From contig CAYXZX010000002.1 of NCBI GenBank assembly GCA_964469455.1, positions 1-64,000 on the forward strand: a DNA stretch of 64,000 bases. The letters are read 5' to 3'. The notes below the pieces were generated by a model. The model did no database searches. It worked only from the letters and a program-made list of their open reading frames with translations, and was not told the origin of the DNA. Positions 53,397-61,770 of this stretch are shown here, one piece after another. This DNA comes from Fen-999 sp964469455 (GTDB taxonomy: Bacteria > Pseudomonadota > Gammaproteobacteria > Burkholderiales > Rhodocyclaceae). How positions within the stretch are numbered: position 1 is the first letter of the stretch; every line of letters begins with the position of its first letter. Both the position numbers and the translations under genes were made by a program.

Positions 53397-55874
53397 ATGA
53401 GCACACTTACCCGTTGCCGATTCGCGAGCCGCGTCATCCCGACGCTGGTCGCCAGCGCCTTTGGCGCGAGCGTGGCACCGGCGTTCGCGCAGGGAACGCC
53501 GGCGCTGGAGGAAATCATCATCACCGCGCAGAAGCGGTCGGAGAACCTCCAGGACGTGCCGATTTCCGTAATGTCCTTCGACGCCAAGGCCCTCGAGAAG
53601 AAGGGCGTCGTTACGCTCTCCGACATCAACGATGGTTCGGTACCGGGCCTCAGCCTGGCGCCGTACCCCGGCAGCAGCGATTTCTTCTTCCCCAGCTTCC
53701 GCGGCATCACGACCAACACGGCGTTCATCAGCGGCCCCAGCCCGATCGCCGTTCATATCAATGGCGTCTACCAGTCGCAACTGGTCGGGCTCAACAATCC
53801 GGCGGCTGACCTCGAGCGCATCGAAGTGCTGAAGGGCCCGCAGGGAGTGCTGTCCGGACGCAATGCCACGGGCGGCGCCATCAACATCTACACGGCCAAG
53901 CCGGAACTCGGCACTTTCGGCTTCAAGCAGCAATTCACCGTGGCCGAGCGCGACCAGTTCCTGTCCAAGACCACCGTCAATCTGCCGGTGGGCGAGACCT
54001 TTGCCGCCAAAGTCGCCTACGTGACCAACTCGCGCGACAATGAAGGGGTCAAGAACTCGGTGCCTGGCGGCTATCAGTTCGGCGAGCGCAAGTCCGATGC
54101 CGTGCGACTCGACATGCGCTGGCAGCCGTCGTCAAGCGTCACTGTTGATTACGGCTACGACTACTCGCTGGCCAGGGGCCACGACACGCCGCCACAGTGC
54201 CTCTATCCGGGCAATAACGCCTATGCCAACTGGATCGGTGCGTTCGGCATGTCGCTGTCCAGCTTCTTGGCGGATCCGCGTGTCAAGCAGTTCGTAGACG
54301 GCTGTTCGCCAAGGAAACTGAGCCATCTTTACGCGCCGTTCGACTGGCAGAAGAACCGGAACAAGTCTGAAGGCCACACGCTGAATGTCGACTGGAAGGT
54401 CAGTTCGACGCTGACGGTCCGCTCCATCACCGGCTATCGGGAGATCGATACCCGCAACAATTACATCTACGCGGCCTATGGCGGCGGCGCCGTGCTGCGC
54501 TCCGACAGCGGTCCATTCACCCTCACCAACGTGCCGGGCGTCGGCACGCTGCAACTCGGCCATCCGGTGAAGCTGTACAACGAGTCGTTCTCGCAGGAGT
54601 TCCAGTTCCTCGGCGACCTGGCCAAGAACCTGAGATATACCGCGGGAATCTACTACTCGACGGAAAAAGGCCATCAGGATTCAGGGCCGAACATCGGCCA
54701 GTATCTGGCCGACTTGGGCTTCTTCGGTGCCTATGGCATTCCACCGGTATCGGGGACCGATGCCATGCTGGTTGACCAGAAGGGCCTGCACTCGGCGAAG
54801 AGCGACTCCTGGGCAGTGTTCGGGCAGGTCAGCTGGGCACCGGAGATGTTTGGCGGCAAGGTCGAGGTGGTGCCAGGCCTGCGCTTCACTCGCGACCACC
54901 GCTGGGTGAATGGCTACAACACCGGCTGGACCAATACCTACATCGTCAATCCGACCGGCGCGACTTCTGGCACCGTGGTCTCGACCATTCCGGGCGCTCC
55001 CGGCTTCGGCTTTGCCAGCGCCTCGGGTGATCGCCGCGATTCGAAGACCACGCCATCGCTGTCCTTGAACTACCACTGGGACAAGGACTTGATGACGTAC
55101 GTGAAGTACTCGAAGGGCTATACGGGCGGCGGCTTCGACCCCGTTTCCGGTCCTGCTTCCGCCGCGAGCTTCAGCAAGGGCTATAGCCCGGAGACGATCA
55201 AGTCGATCGAACTGGGCTTGAAGAGTGAGTTGCTCGACAAGCGCTTGCGCACCAACATCGCGGTGTTCCAGAGCAAGTTCGACAACGAGCAGAAGAGCAC
55301 GGCCCAACTCGGCGGCGGCTGGGCGGTCGAGAACGTTGGCGGTTCGACGTACAAGGGCTTGGAACTCGACTTGACGGCGGCCGTGACCGAAAGCCTGCGG
55401 GTGACGGCGAGCTATGCCACCCTGAGCCACGATTACGACAAGTGGATGGACAACAACCCGATGTCGCCCACCTTCGGTCAGGACGTGGCCAAGAACCGCA
55501 AGCTGATCGTGCCGAAGAACGACTACTCGATCACCGTCGACTACCGCTTCCCGAATTTCGGCCTGCCCGGCAGGCTGGATGGGACGGTGACGTATTCGCA
55601 TCGCGATGACTTCTCGACACCGCTCAACCTCGCCATTCCGAACGTGAAGACCTACAGCACGACGCCGGCATTCCATGTAGTCAATGCCCGGCTGGCACTC
55701 TCGCGCATCAAGGTCGCGCCTGAAGGCAAGGGGTCGCTCACCGTGGCGCTCTGGGGCAAGAACCTGACCAACGAGAAGTACCTGACGCTGGCCAACGGCG
55801 CGTGGGTGAACGATGGCTCCGGCACCTGGGGCGAGCCGCGCACGGTCGGCATGGACCTTATCTATCAGTATTGA
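53397..55874 (+). CDS. TonB-dependent outer-membrane receptor
   Basis: 825-residue receptor. A signal peptide with cleavage after AFA (residue 31) is followed by the TonB box-like region ALEEIIITAQKRSENLQDVP, a plug domain (IEVLKGPQGVLSGRNATGGAIN) and a long beta-barrel ending in an aromatic residue (LIYQY). Start choice: AAGGAGGA abuts an ATG at 53391, whereas the ATG at 53397 has normal spacing. The EEIxVTAQKR class is common for uptake of plant, sterol or aromatic compounds, not only siderophores. It probably brings the pathway substrate across the outer membrane. A strong terminator follows. Confidence 0.95.
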   Translation: MSTLTRCRFASRVIPTLVASAFGASVAPAFAQGTPALEEIIITAQKRSENLQDVPISVMSFDAKALEKKGVVTLSDINDGSVPGLSLAPYPGSSDFFFPSFRGITTNTAFISGPSPIAVHINGVYQSQLVGLNNPAADLERIEVLKGPQGVLSGRNATGGAINIYTAKPELGTFGFKQQFTVAERDQFLSKTTVNLPVGETFAAKVAYVTNSRDNEGVKNSVPGGYQFGERKSDAVRLDMRWQPSSSVTVDYGYDYSLARGHDTPPQCLYPGNNAYANWIGAFGMSLSSFLADPRVKQFVDGCSPRKLSHLYAPFDWQKNRNKSEGHTLNVDWKVSSTLTVRSITGYREIDTRNNYIYAAYGGGAVLRSDSGPFTLTNVPGVGTLQLGHPVKLYNESFSQEFQFLGDLAKNLRYTAGIYYSTEKGHQDSGPNIGQYLADLGFFGAYGIPPVSGTDAMLVDQKGLHSAKSDSWAVFGQVSWAPEMFGGKVEVVPGLRFTRDHRWVNGYNTGWTNTYIVNPTGATSGTVVSTIPGAPGFGFASASGDRRDSKTTPSLSLNYHWDKDLMTYVKYSKGYTGGGFDPVSGPASAASFSKGYSPETIKSIELGLKSELLDKRLRTNIAVFQSKFDNEQKSTAQLGGGWAVENVGGSTYKGLELDLTAAVTESLRVTASYATLSHDYDKWMDNNPMSPTFGQDVAKNRKLIVPKNDYSITVDYRFPNFGLPGRLDGTVTYSHRDDFSTPLNLAIPNVKTYSTTPAFHVVNARLALSRIKVAPEGKGSLTVALWGKNLTNEKYLTLANGAWVNDGSGTWGEPRTVGMDLIYQY

Positions 55875-55892
55875 TCCGGCTTGATGGCGATC

Positions 55893-55928
55893 GGGCGGCC
55901 CGCTTTTCTCGGGGCCGCCCCTTTTTTT
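55893..55928 (+). terminator. Rho-independent terminator after TonB receptor
   Basis: GGGCGGCC (55893-55900) pairs with GGCCGCCC (55913-55920) around a 12-base loop, followed by CTTTTTTT. It lies 18 bases after the receptor stop and before the DUF2889-like gene. This is the clearest terminator in the window. Confidence 0.9.
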
Positions 55929-55954
55929 CAAGCGATCATGGGCTGGGAGTCGCA

Positions 55955-56986
55955 ATGAGCGCGGGTGAAGTAGGGCATCGACGGCCCCAGCCTCCGGCAA
56001 ATCCGGCTGGGCACGCGCCCTTGCGTCGCCCCTGCTCGGTTCGGCGGACGTCGTCGATCGATGTCGTCTGGCCGGAAGGTTATGGCGGACGCATGCAGTT
56101 CGACGGCCGCTGCCGCGACATCATGACGCCTGCGGCGGGCGGCGAACCGTTGCCACTGGCCGAGGATGCTGTTCGGGCCGTGATGGCCTTCGATCGAACC
56201 GTGGAAGCTATCGAGAGTTTTCCGGCACGACCGAATATCGGCGTCCTGGTGGGCATCGACGGCGGTCGGTTGCGCCACCATCTCGGCGATGCCATTCGGG
56301 AGGACCGGGCTGCCGGCAGGCCCTTGTATCAATTGCTCGATGACCTGGTAGGTGCCAGTCTGGTGGCGCCCTGGGCCTGGTCTCGTTGGACGCCGGAATG
56401 GCGCAGGCGCTACTTCCCCGCTGACGAGGAACAGGCGCGCCTCCTGCGCAAGAAGCGGATGGAAGGCGTCTGCACGGGATTCCGGCCGGGATCGAGCGCA
56501 TTCGATGATGTCTGGGGACGTGACCAGAGCTGCCGTCCAGTGGGCGAACTGAGCCACCCGGACGATCAGGCCGGCTGGCATGCGCTACCCACTCCGGCGC
56601 CGCAGGCATCGCTGCGCCGGGCGCGGCGGATGGACGCCTGGCTGGATGGCAGCTTGCGCTTGGAGGCGCATTTTCAGGACAGCGCCTTGACGCCCGACGG
56701 CACCCGGGTCGCCGTGCATGAATACACACTGCACGCCGATGCCGATCCGGAGACTCTGGAACTACTCGATGTCCATGCCGACCCGCGCATACTGCCGAAT
56801 CCGGAATGCCCGGAAGCCGTCGATAACATCGCACGGCTGGTCGGCTCGCCGCTACCGAGATTGCGGGCCTTGGCGTTGACAGAGTTGCGTGGCGTGCTCG
56901 GTTGCACGCATCTCAACGATGCCTTGCGTGCCCTCGCCGACATGCCCAAGGTGGCCAGGGCATTGTCGGCGTCCCGCCGAGACTGA
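55955..56986 (+). CDS. DUF2889-like C-terminal domain protein with extra N-terminal region
   Basis: 343-residue protein of unknown function. The C-terminal third (LEAHFQDSALTPDGTRVAVH onward, ending LRGVLGCTHLNDALRALADM) resembles DUF2889, including the GCTHL block also seen at 25787-26566. The first half differs: IDVVWPEGYGGRMQFDGRCRD and an Arg-rich middle (RWTPEWRRRYFP). The ATG at 55955 follows GGGAG. It lies beyond the receptor terminator, so it has its own promoter or depends on read-through. It is convergent with the SDR at 57022. Confidence 0.72.
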   Translation: MSAGEVGHRRPQPPANPAGHAPLRRPCSVRRTSSIDVVWPEGYGGRMQFDGRCRDIMTPAAGGEPLPLAEDAVRAVMAFDRTVEAIESFPARPNIGVLVGIDGGRLRHHLGDAIREDRAAGRPLYQLLDDLVGASLVAPWAWSRWTPEWRRRYFPADEEQARLLRKKRMEGVCTGFRPGSSAFDDVWGRDQSCRPVGELSHPDDQAGWHALPTPAPQASLRRARRMDAWLDGSLRLEAHFQDSALTPDGTRVAVHEYTLHADADPETLELLDVHADPRILPNPECPEAVDNIARLVGSPLPRLRALALTELRGVLGCTHLNDALRALADMPKVARALSASRRD

Positions 56987-56990
56987 CTTT

Positions 56991-57007
56991 CGCCCGACGG
57001 TCGGGCG
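56991..57007. terminator. Hairpin between convergent genes, possible bidirectional terminator
   Basis: CGCCCGA-CGG-TCGGGCG is a perfect 7-bp stem with a 3-base loop between the convergent DUF2889-like and SDR genes. No T-run follows on either strand, so strength is doubtful. Confidence 0.4.
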
Positions 57008-57021
57008 GACGCTGATCAGGC

Positions 57022-57927
57022 TTACTGCGGAGGCAGCGCGTAGCCGTCTACCACCGGCTTGTGCGAGTCGTTGAAGTACTGGGACAGCGTCGTGTGCAGA
57101 TCGGCCAGTTCCCACTTGCCGCCCTTGGGATTGTCGTAGAAAACGTCCAGGCGGGGGCGCTGCACGATGTTGACCCGGCCGCCCCAGACGACGAACAGTT
57201 CGCCGGAAATGTGCCCGGCTTCTGGCGAGGCAAGATACCCGACCAGCGGCGCGACGTTGGCGGGATCGAAGACGTCGAAACCGTCCTTCGGCGCCGCGAA
57301 CAGGTGCGCATGCGGCATGTTTTCTGTCATGGCGGTACGCCCGCGCGGCAGGATGACGTTGCAGGTGACGCCAAGCTTGATCATCAGGGCGGCGACGCCG
57401 ATGCTTAGGGCGGCGATGCCCGCCTTGGCCGGCGCATAGTTGGGCTGCCCCGGAGCAGCGAACAACATGGCCTCTGACGCGGTGCTGATCAGGCGGCCAT
57501 AGACGGGACCGGCCTTGGCTTTCTCTCGCCAGTACTGCGCGGCGTTGCGCATGTTCACGAAATGACCGCGCAGATGCACGCGCACCACGGAATCGAATTC
57601 GTCGTCGGTCATGCCGTAGATGGTCTTGTCGCGGGTGAAGCCGGCATTGTTGACCATGATGTTGACATCACCGAAGGCGTCCAGCGCCGCCTTGAAGGTC
57701 CTGCCCGCCGATTCGGTGTCGGCGCAGTCGCCGAGTGCGGCGATGGCTTCGCCACCGAAAGCCTTGATGTCGGCGACCGTCTGGTGAGCCTTTTCGGCCG
57801 ACGCCGGGAAATCGATGTCGTTGATGACCACACGCGCTCCCTGGCGCGCGAGCTGCATTGCTTCCTCGCGGCCAAGTCCCTGGCCCGCTCCCGTGACGAT
57901 GGCCACCTTGCCTGTCAAGTCACCCAT
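57022..57927 (-). CDS. SDR, ChsB1-like 3-hydroxyacyl-CoA dehydrogenase
   Basis: 301-residue SDR. LTGKVAIVTGAGQGLGREEA, NNAGFTRDKTIYGMTDDEFD, VHLRGHFVNMRNAAQYWREK and NYAPAKAGIAAL with the YxxxK catalytic pair are close, as I remember them, to mycobacterial ChsB1 (the 17beta-HSD4-like 22-hydroxyacyl-CoA dehydrogenase of sterol side-chain oxidation). The ATG at 57927 has AAGGA seven bases upstream. The long open frame running further upstream is thiolase sequence read out of frame. It sits 32 bases after the FadA5-like thiolase gene, giving the last two steps of a beta-oxidation cycle in one operon. Confidence 0.9.
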   Translation of the reverse strand: MGDLTGKVAIVTGAGQGLGREEAMQLARQGARVVINDIDFPASAEKAHQTVADIKAFGGEAIAALGDCADTESAGRTFKAALDAFGDVNIMVNNAGFTRDKTIYGMTDDEFDSVVRVHLRGHFVNMRNAAQYWREKAKAGPVYGRLISTASEAMLFAAPGQPNYAPAKAGIAALSIGVAALMIKLGVTCNVILPRGRTAMTENMPHAHLFAAPKDGFDVFDPANVAPLVGYLASPEAGHISGELFVVWGGRVNIVQRPRLDVFYDNPKGGKWELADLHTTLSQYFNDSHKPVVDGYALPPQ

Positions 57928-57959
57928 GTTGGATCCTTTCCTCGCCTTGAAGTGTTTTG

Positions 57960-59135
57960 TCAGATGCGTTCGATGATGGTGCCGGTGCCGACGTTGGCGC
58001 CGCAACACATGGTGATGAGCGCCGTTGACTTGTCCTGACGCTCGAGTTCGTGCAGGGCGGTGCAGATCAGTCTGGCGCCGGTCGAGCCGACCGGGTGGCC
58101 GATCGCCATCGCACCGCCATTGACGTTGACCTTGCTCATGTCGGCGTCGAATACCTGGGCCCACGAAAGCACTACGGAGGCAAAGGCTTCGTTGATCTCG
58201 ACGAGGTCGATATCGCTCATCTTCATGCCGCTGCGCTTGAACAGCCGCGTGGTGGCGTCGACCGGGCCGTCGAGTCCATAGTATGGATCGGCACCAACCA
58301 CGCAATCGGTGATGATGCGGGCGCGCGCCTTGAGCCCGCGCTTCTTGGCCTCGGCGGCGCTCATCCAGAGAACCGCGGCCGCACCGTCGGAAACCTGCGA
58401 ACTGCTGCCAGCGGTAATGATGCCTCCAGGCATCATCGGCTTGAGCGCGGCCAGGCCTTCCATTGTCGTGTCGCGCATCCCCTGGTCGCGCGTGACCTTG
58501 CGCGTGGCGCCGGTGGGCTTGCCGTCTTCGCCGAGCACGGGCGCCTCGACGGCGAACGTCTCGCGGTCGAAGCGGCCTTCGTTCCAGGCAATCTTGGCCC
58601 GACGCTGGGACTCGCAGGCGAGGGCGTCGGTCATTTCGCGCGTCAGTCCCCGATTCTTGACGATGCGCTCCGCCATCTCGAACTGGGTCTGTGCGGTATT
58701 CCAGGGCCAGCCCTCGGGAATGAAATAGCCGGGGCCGTGCATGACGTTGGCGCCCAGCGGCACGTGGCTCATCAGTTCCAGGCCGCAGGCAATGCCGACA
58801 TCGATCGAGCCGGCGCCGACCAGCGAGGAAATGATGTGGTTGCAGGCCTGGGCGGAACCGCATTGTGCGTCGACCGTGAAGCCGCCGGTGCTGTAGTTCT
58901 TGCCCATCGACAGCCAGGTCTGGCGGACAATGTTGTTCGACTGTTCGCCGGCCTGGGTGACGCAGCCGCCGGCGACCAGGTCGACGTCGGCGTAGTCAAT
59001 TCCGCTCCGGCGGATCAGTTCCTCGAACGTGACCGACAACAGCTTCGTGGCATGCAGGCCGGACAGATCGCCGACAATGGGCTTCCCGCGGCCGATGGGG
59101 GTTCTACAGGCTTCGACGATGACGGCTTCAGGCAT
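57960..59135 (-). CDS. FadA5-like thiolase (steroid 3-ketoacyl-CoA thiolase type)
   Basis: 391-residue thiolase, the same length as mycobacterial FadA5. Nucleophile Cys92 is in VDAQCGSAQ, His347 in GHPVGSTG, and Cys377/Cys378 in MCCGANVGTG. Further FadA5-like blocks are LSGLHATKLL, GGCVTQAGEQSNNI, VGADPYYGLDGPV and DIDLVEINEAFASVVLSW. It should cleave a 3-oxoacyl-CoA to acetyl- or propionyl-CoA, with a bulky substrate in the FadA5 group. AAGGAG precedes the ATG at 59135 by six bases. It heads a two-gene operon with the ChsB1-like SDR. Confidence 0.93.
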   Translation of the reverse strand: MPEAVIVEACRTPIGRGKPIVGDLSGLHATKLLSVTFEELIRRSGIDYADVDLVAGGCVTQAGEQSNNIVRQTWLSMGKNYSTGGFTVDAQCGSAQACNHIISSLVGAGSIDVGIACGLELMSHVPLGANVMHGPGYFIPEGWPWNTAQTQFEMAERIVKNRGLTREMTDALACESQRRAKIAWNEGRFDRETFAVEAPVLGEDGKPTGATRKVTRDQGMRDTTMEGLAALKPMMPGGIITAGSSSQVSDGAAAVLWMSAAEAKKRGLKARARIITDCVVGADPYYGLDGPVDATTRLFKRSGMKMSDIDLVEINEAFASVVLSWAQVFDADMSKVNVNGGAMAIGHPVGSTGARLICTALHELERQDKSTALITMCCGANVGTGTIIERI

Positions 59136-59519
59136 CTTGGACTCCTTATCAATGAGTGCTGTTTCTAAACGTGGCAGGCATGGTACCGACTTGATCGACC
59201 ACCGGCATGGAGGGGTCCGAAAGTGGGATTCCGCCGGAACCTCTGAGGGTCGGCGACGGGAAAATCGATGCAAACCAGTATCTTCGCTGGCGAGAGGGCA
59301 TGTCATACCTCATTTGGGTGGTGTGTCGCACAGGGCGACTCGATACTCGGCGCAGTCGAGCGCGGCCGGCGAGGCCGTGATTCCTGCGCCAAGAGGTATC
59401 GTCCGTTCAGACGAAGAGCCGGGGATGGCCATTCGTTAGTCTGCAAGAGGAAAAACGGGGTTTGCAACGAGGCCCCGCCTTGATAACTGAATCGACTGAT
59501 CTTGTGGGGGAGCGTGACG
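59136..59519. other. Divergent intergenic region with one strong operator-like dyad
   Basis: A 384-base gap between the thiolase operon (-) and the SDR operon (+). I see no gene. It contains the shared dyad at 59399-59414. GGTCCGAAAGTGGG around 59214-59227 has a loose resemblance to the variants at 33232/33268 but with altered spacing. Confidence 0.55.
59399..59414 (+). promoter_or_regulatory. Shared 16-bp dyad, putative operator (site 6)
   Basis: TCGTCCGTTCAGACGA, with TCGTC/GACGA inverted arms, differs from the site at 43831 by one base. It is 106 bases upstream of the SDR gene and 264 bases from the thiolase start. Confidence 0.6.
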
Positions 59520-60347
59520 ATGAGATTCTCTGGGAAAGTGGTTGTGGTAACCGGCGCCGGCCAGGGCATTGGCCGGGCGACGGCGCAACTGTTCGCTCGC
59601 GAGGGAGCGAAAGTGGTTGCGGTGGATATCAACGAGGCTGCGGCGAAGGAGACCTTGTCCCAGGTGGGCAGCTCGGATACCGGCATGGCCGCTTCGTGCA
59701 ACATCGCCGACAGCGGCGCCGTCAAGGCGCTGTTCGCGGCCGTTGAAGCTAAGCTCGGCGGCGTCAATGTGCTCGTCAACAATGCTGGCATCGGCTCGGC
59801 CAAGAACGATGGCTTCGACAAGTTGCTCGCCCGCATGGGCGAACGCGGCGCTCAGATGGCGCGCGGCGAGAAGCCGACAGTGTTTCCCGACATCATCATC
59901 GACATGGAGGACGAGGGCTGGCAGGGCGTCATGAACGTCAACCTCAACGGCACCTTCTACTGCACGCGTGAAGCCGTGCGCTCCATGGTCAAGCACGGCA
60001 TCAAGGGCGCGATCGTCAGCATCTCGAGCACGGCCGCCATGTCCGGCGAAGGCGCGCTGCACTATGCAGCCTCCAAGTCCGCCCTGATCGGCATGACCCG
60101 GAGTCTGGCGCGTGAAGTCGCGCCTCGCGGTATCCGTGTCAACAACGTCATGCCGGGGCCGGTCAATACGCCCATCATGAGCGGTGTCAGCCAGGCGTGG
60201 ATCGATTCCATGGTGGCGGGCATTCCGCTCGGCCGCATGGCCGAGCCGGAAGACATCGCCCGCACTGTTGCCTTCGTGGCTTCCGACGACGCGGCGATGA
60301 TCACCGGTGCGGATATCGTCGCCAACGGCGGTTCGTATTTCAAGTAG
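59520..60347 (+). CDS. SDR-family oxidoreductase
   Basis: 275-residue short-chain dehydrogenase/reductase. TGAGQGIG is near residue 12, NNAGIGS after the fourth strand, and the catalytic YAASK at Tyr182/Lys186. It has an extra loop between NNAG and the active site (DKLLARMGERGAQMARGEKP) not seen in the shorter SDRs here. GGGGGAG precedes the ATG. It starts the last + operon and lies 12 bases before a second SDR. Substrate unknown. Confidence 0.92.
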   Translation: MRFSGKVVVVTGAGQGIGRATAQLFAREGAKVVAVDINEAAAKETLSQVGSSDTGMAASCNIADSGAVKALFAAVEAKLGGVNVLVNNAGIGSAKNDGFDKLLARMGERGAQMARGEKPTVFPDIIIDMEDEGWQGVMNVNLNGTFYCTREAVRSMVKHGIKGAIVSISSTAAMSGEGALHYAASKSALIGMTRSLAREVAPRGIRVNNVMPGPVNTPIMSGVSQAWIDSMVAGIPLGRMAEPEDIARTVAFVASDDAAMITGADIVANGGSYFK

Positions 60348-60359
60348 GAGGAGAGGAAC

Positions 60360-61133
60360 ATGGCGGGAAGAGTGCAGGGCAAGGTCGCCTTCGTGACTGG
60401 CGGCGGGACCGGTATTGGCGAGGCGACCGCCCACCGTTTGGCCGAGGAGGGTGCGACCGTTGTAGTCTGCGGCCGGCGCAAGGAGCCTTTGGAGGCAGTC
60501 GTTGCCGCCATCAAGGCAAAGGGCGGCAAGGCGGACTTCGCGGTGGCGGATGTCAGCAACGAGGCCCAGATCGTGGGCGCCATCGAGGCAGCGGCGCAGC
60601 GTCACGGCCGGCTGGACATTCTGGTCAACAATGCCATGGCGTTTACCTGGGGTGGTGTCGATACCATGTCCACAGCCGATTGGCATGCCAACTTCGCCAC
60701 CACCGTGGACGGCACCTTCTGGGGCACCCGCACGGCGGTAAAAATCATGAAGACCCAGGGGGGGGGCAGCATCGTCAATATCGCCTCCATTTGCGGTCTG
60801 TTTGGCACGGCGTGGATGACCGGCTATAGCGCCGCGAAGGCGGCGATCATCAATTTCTCGCGCGCAGTGTCGTCGGAGGGCGCAGCCGGCAACATTCGGT
60901 GCAACGTGGTGATTCCCGGTGTCGTGGCGACTCCGGCCACCGCCGACATGCTCAGCAACGAAGCTTCGCGCAAGAACACCGAAAAGCTGATTCCGATGAG
61001 GCGCATCGGCGAGCCGGTGGAACTGGCCAACGCGGTTCTCTTCCTTGCTTCGGACGAGGCTTCGTACATCACTGGCGCCACCCTGTCCGTCGACGGCGGG
61101 CGCGCTGCCGACCTGATCACGGCAATCGAGTAA
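60360..61133 (+). CDS. SDR-family oxidoreductase
   Basis: 257-residue short-chain dehydrogenase/reductase with TGGGTGIG, NNAMAF in the NNAG position and catalytic YSAAK at Tyr156/Lys160. AGGAGAGG lies just upstream of the ATG. A run of nine G bases (60758-60766) codes for part of QGGGS; such tracts are prone to slippage or sequencing error, but the frame is intact here. The next gene starts four bases after its stop. Confidence 0.92.
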   Translation: MAGRVQGKVAFVTGGGTGIGEATAHRLAEEGATVVVCGRRKEPLEAVVAAIKAKGGKADFAVADVSNEAQIVGAIEAAAQRHGRLDILVNNAMAFTWGGVDTMSTADWHANFATTVDGTFWGTRTAVKIMKTQGGGSIVNIASICGLFGTAWMTGYSAAKAAIINFSRAVSSEGAAGNIRCNVVIPGVVATPATADMLSNEASRKNTEKLIPMRRIGEPVELANAVLFLASDEASYITGATLSVDGGRAADLITAIE

Positions 61134-61137
61134 GGCC

Positions 61138-61767
61138 GTGACCAATGCCACGCTCGAGGCACGCATCGATCGACTGGAGTCGATCGATGCCATTCGTCAA
61201 CTGGCCGGACGCTATTCGCTGTCGCTGGACATGCGCGATCTCAATGCCCATGTCAACCTGTTCGCGCACGACATTCGCGTCGGCAAGGGGCTGGTGGGGC
61301 GGGCGCATCTGAAGGCTTGGGTAGACGACACCCTGCGCAACCAGTTCACCGGCACCTCGCATCATCTCGGGCAGCACATCATCGAGTTCAAGGATGCCGA
61401 CCATGCGCTCGGCGTGGTCTACTCCAAGAACGAGCACGAATGCGGCGCCGAGTGGGTGATCATGCAGATGCTGTACTGGGACGATTACGAACGCATCGAT
61501 GGTGCGTGGTATTTCCGGCGGCGGCTGCCTTGCTATTGGTACGCGACCGATCTCAACAAGCCGCCCATCGGTGACATGAAGATGCGCTGGCCGGGACGCG
61601 AGCCCTACTGGGGAAGTTTCCACGAGTTGTTCCCGTCGTGGAAGGAGTTCTGGGCCAATCGACCCGAACGTGACAAGCTTCCCGAGGTGGCGGCTCCAGC
61701 GCCGGTCGATCGCTTCCTGGAAACCATGAGGCGGGGCACGCCTGCTCCGAAAATGAGGATACGCTGA
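61138..61767 (+). CDS. SnoaL-like / NTF2-fold protein, longer form
   Basis: 209-residue protein. The first about 135 residues are a SnoaL-like cone fold (LEARIDRLESIDAIRQLAGR, LDMRDLNAHVNLF, then HHLGQHIIEF). An unusual C-terminal extension (about 145-209, Trp/Pro rich) follows, for example WPGREPYWGSFHELFPSWKE. The start is a GTG, four bases after the SDR stop. It differs from the smaller SnoaL protein at 3045. Isomerase, dehydratase or binding function is possible. Its place directly before the OYE-MaoC fusion suggests they act on one intermediate. Confidence 0.83.
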   Translation: MTNATLEARIDRLESIDAIRQLAGRYSLSLDMRDLNAHVNLFAHDIRVGKGLVGRAHLKAWVDDTLRNQFTGTSHHLGQHIIEFKDADHALGVVYSKNEHECGAEWVIMQMLYWDDYERIDGAWYFRRRLPCYWYATDLNKPPIGDMKMRWPGREPYWGSFHELFPSWKEFWANRPERDKLPEVAAPAPVDRFLETMRRGTPAPKMRIR

Positions 61768-61770
61768 ACC

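Noticed and set aside
59436..61193. 585-codon minus-strand frame opposite two SDR genes
   Set aside because: It is antisense to two SDRs with complete catalytic motifs. The translated sequence shows no recognisable family and is typical of GC-rich shadow frames.
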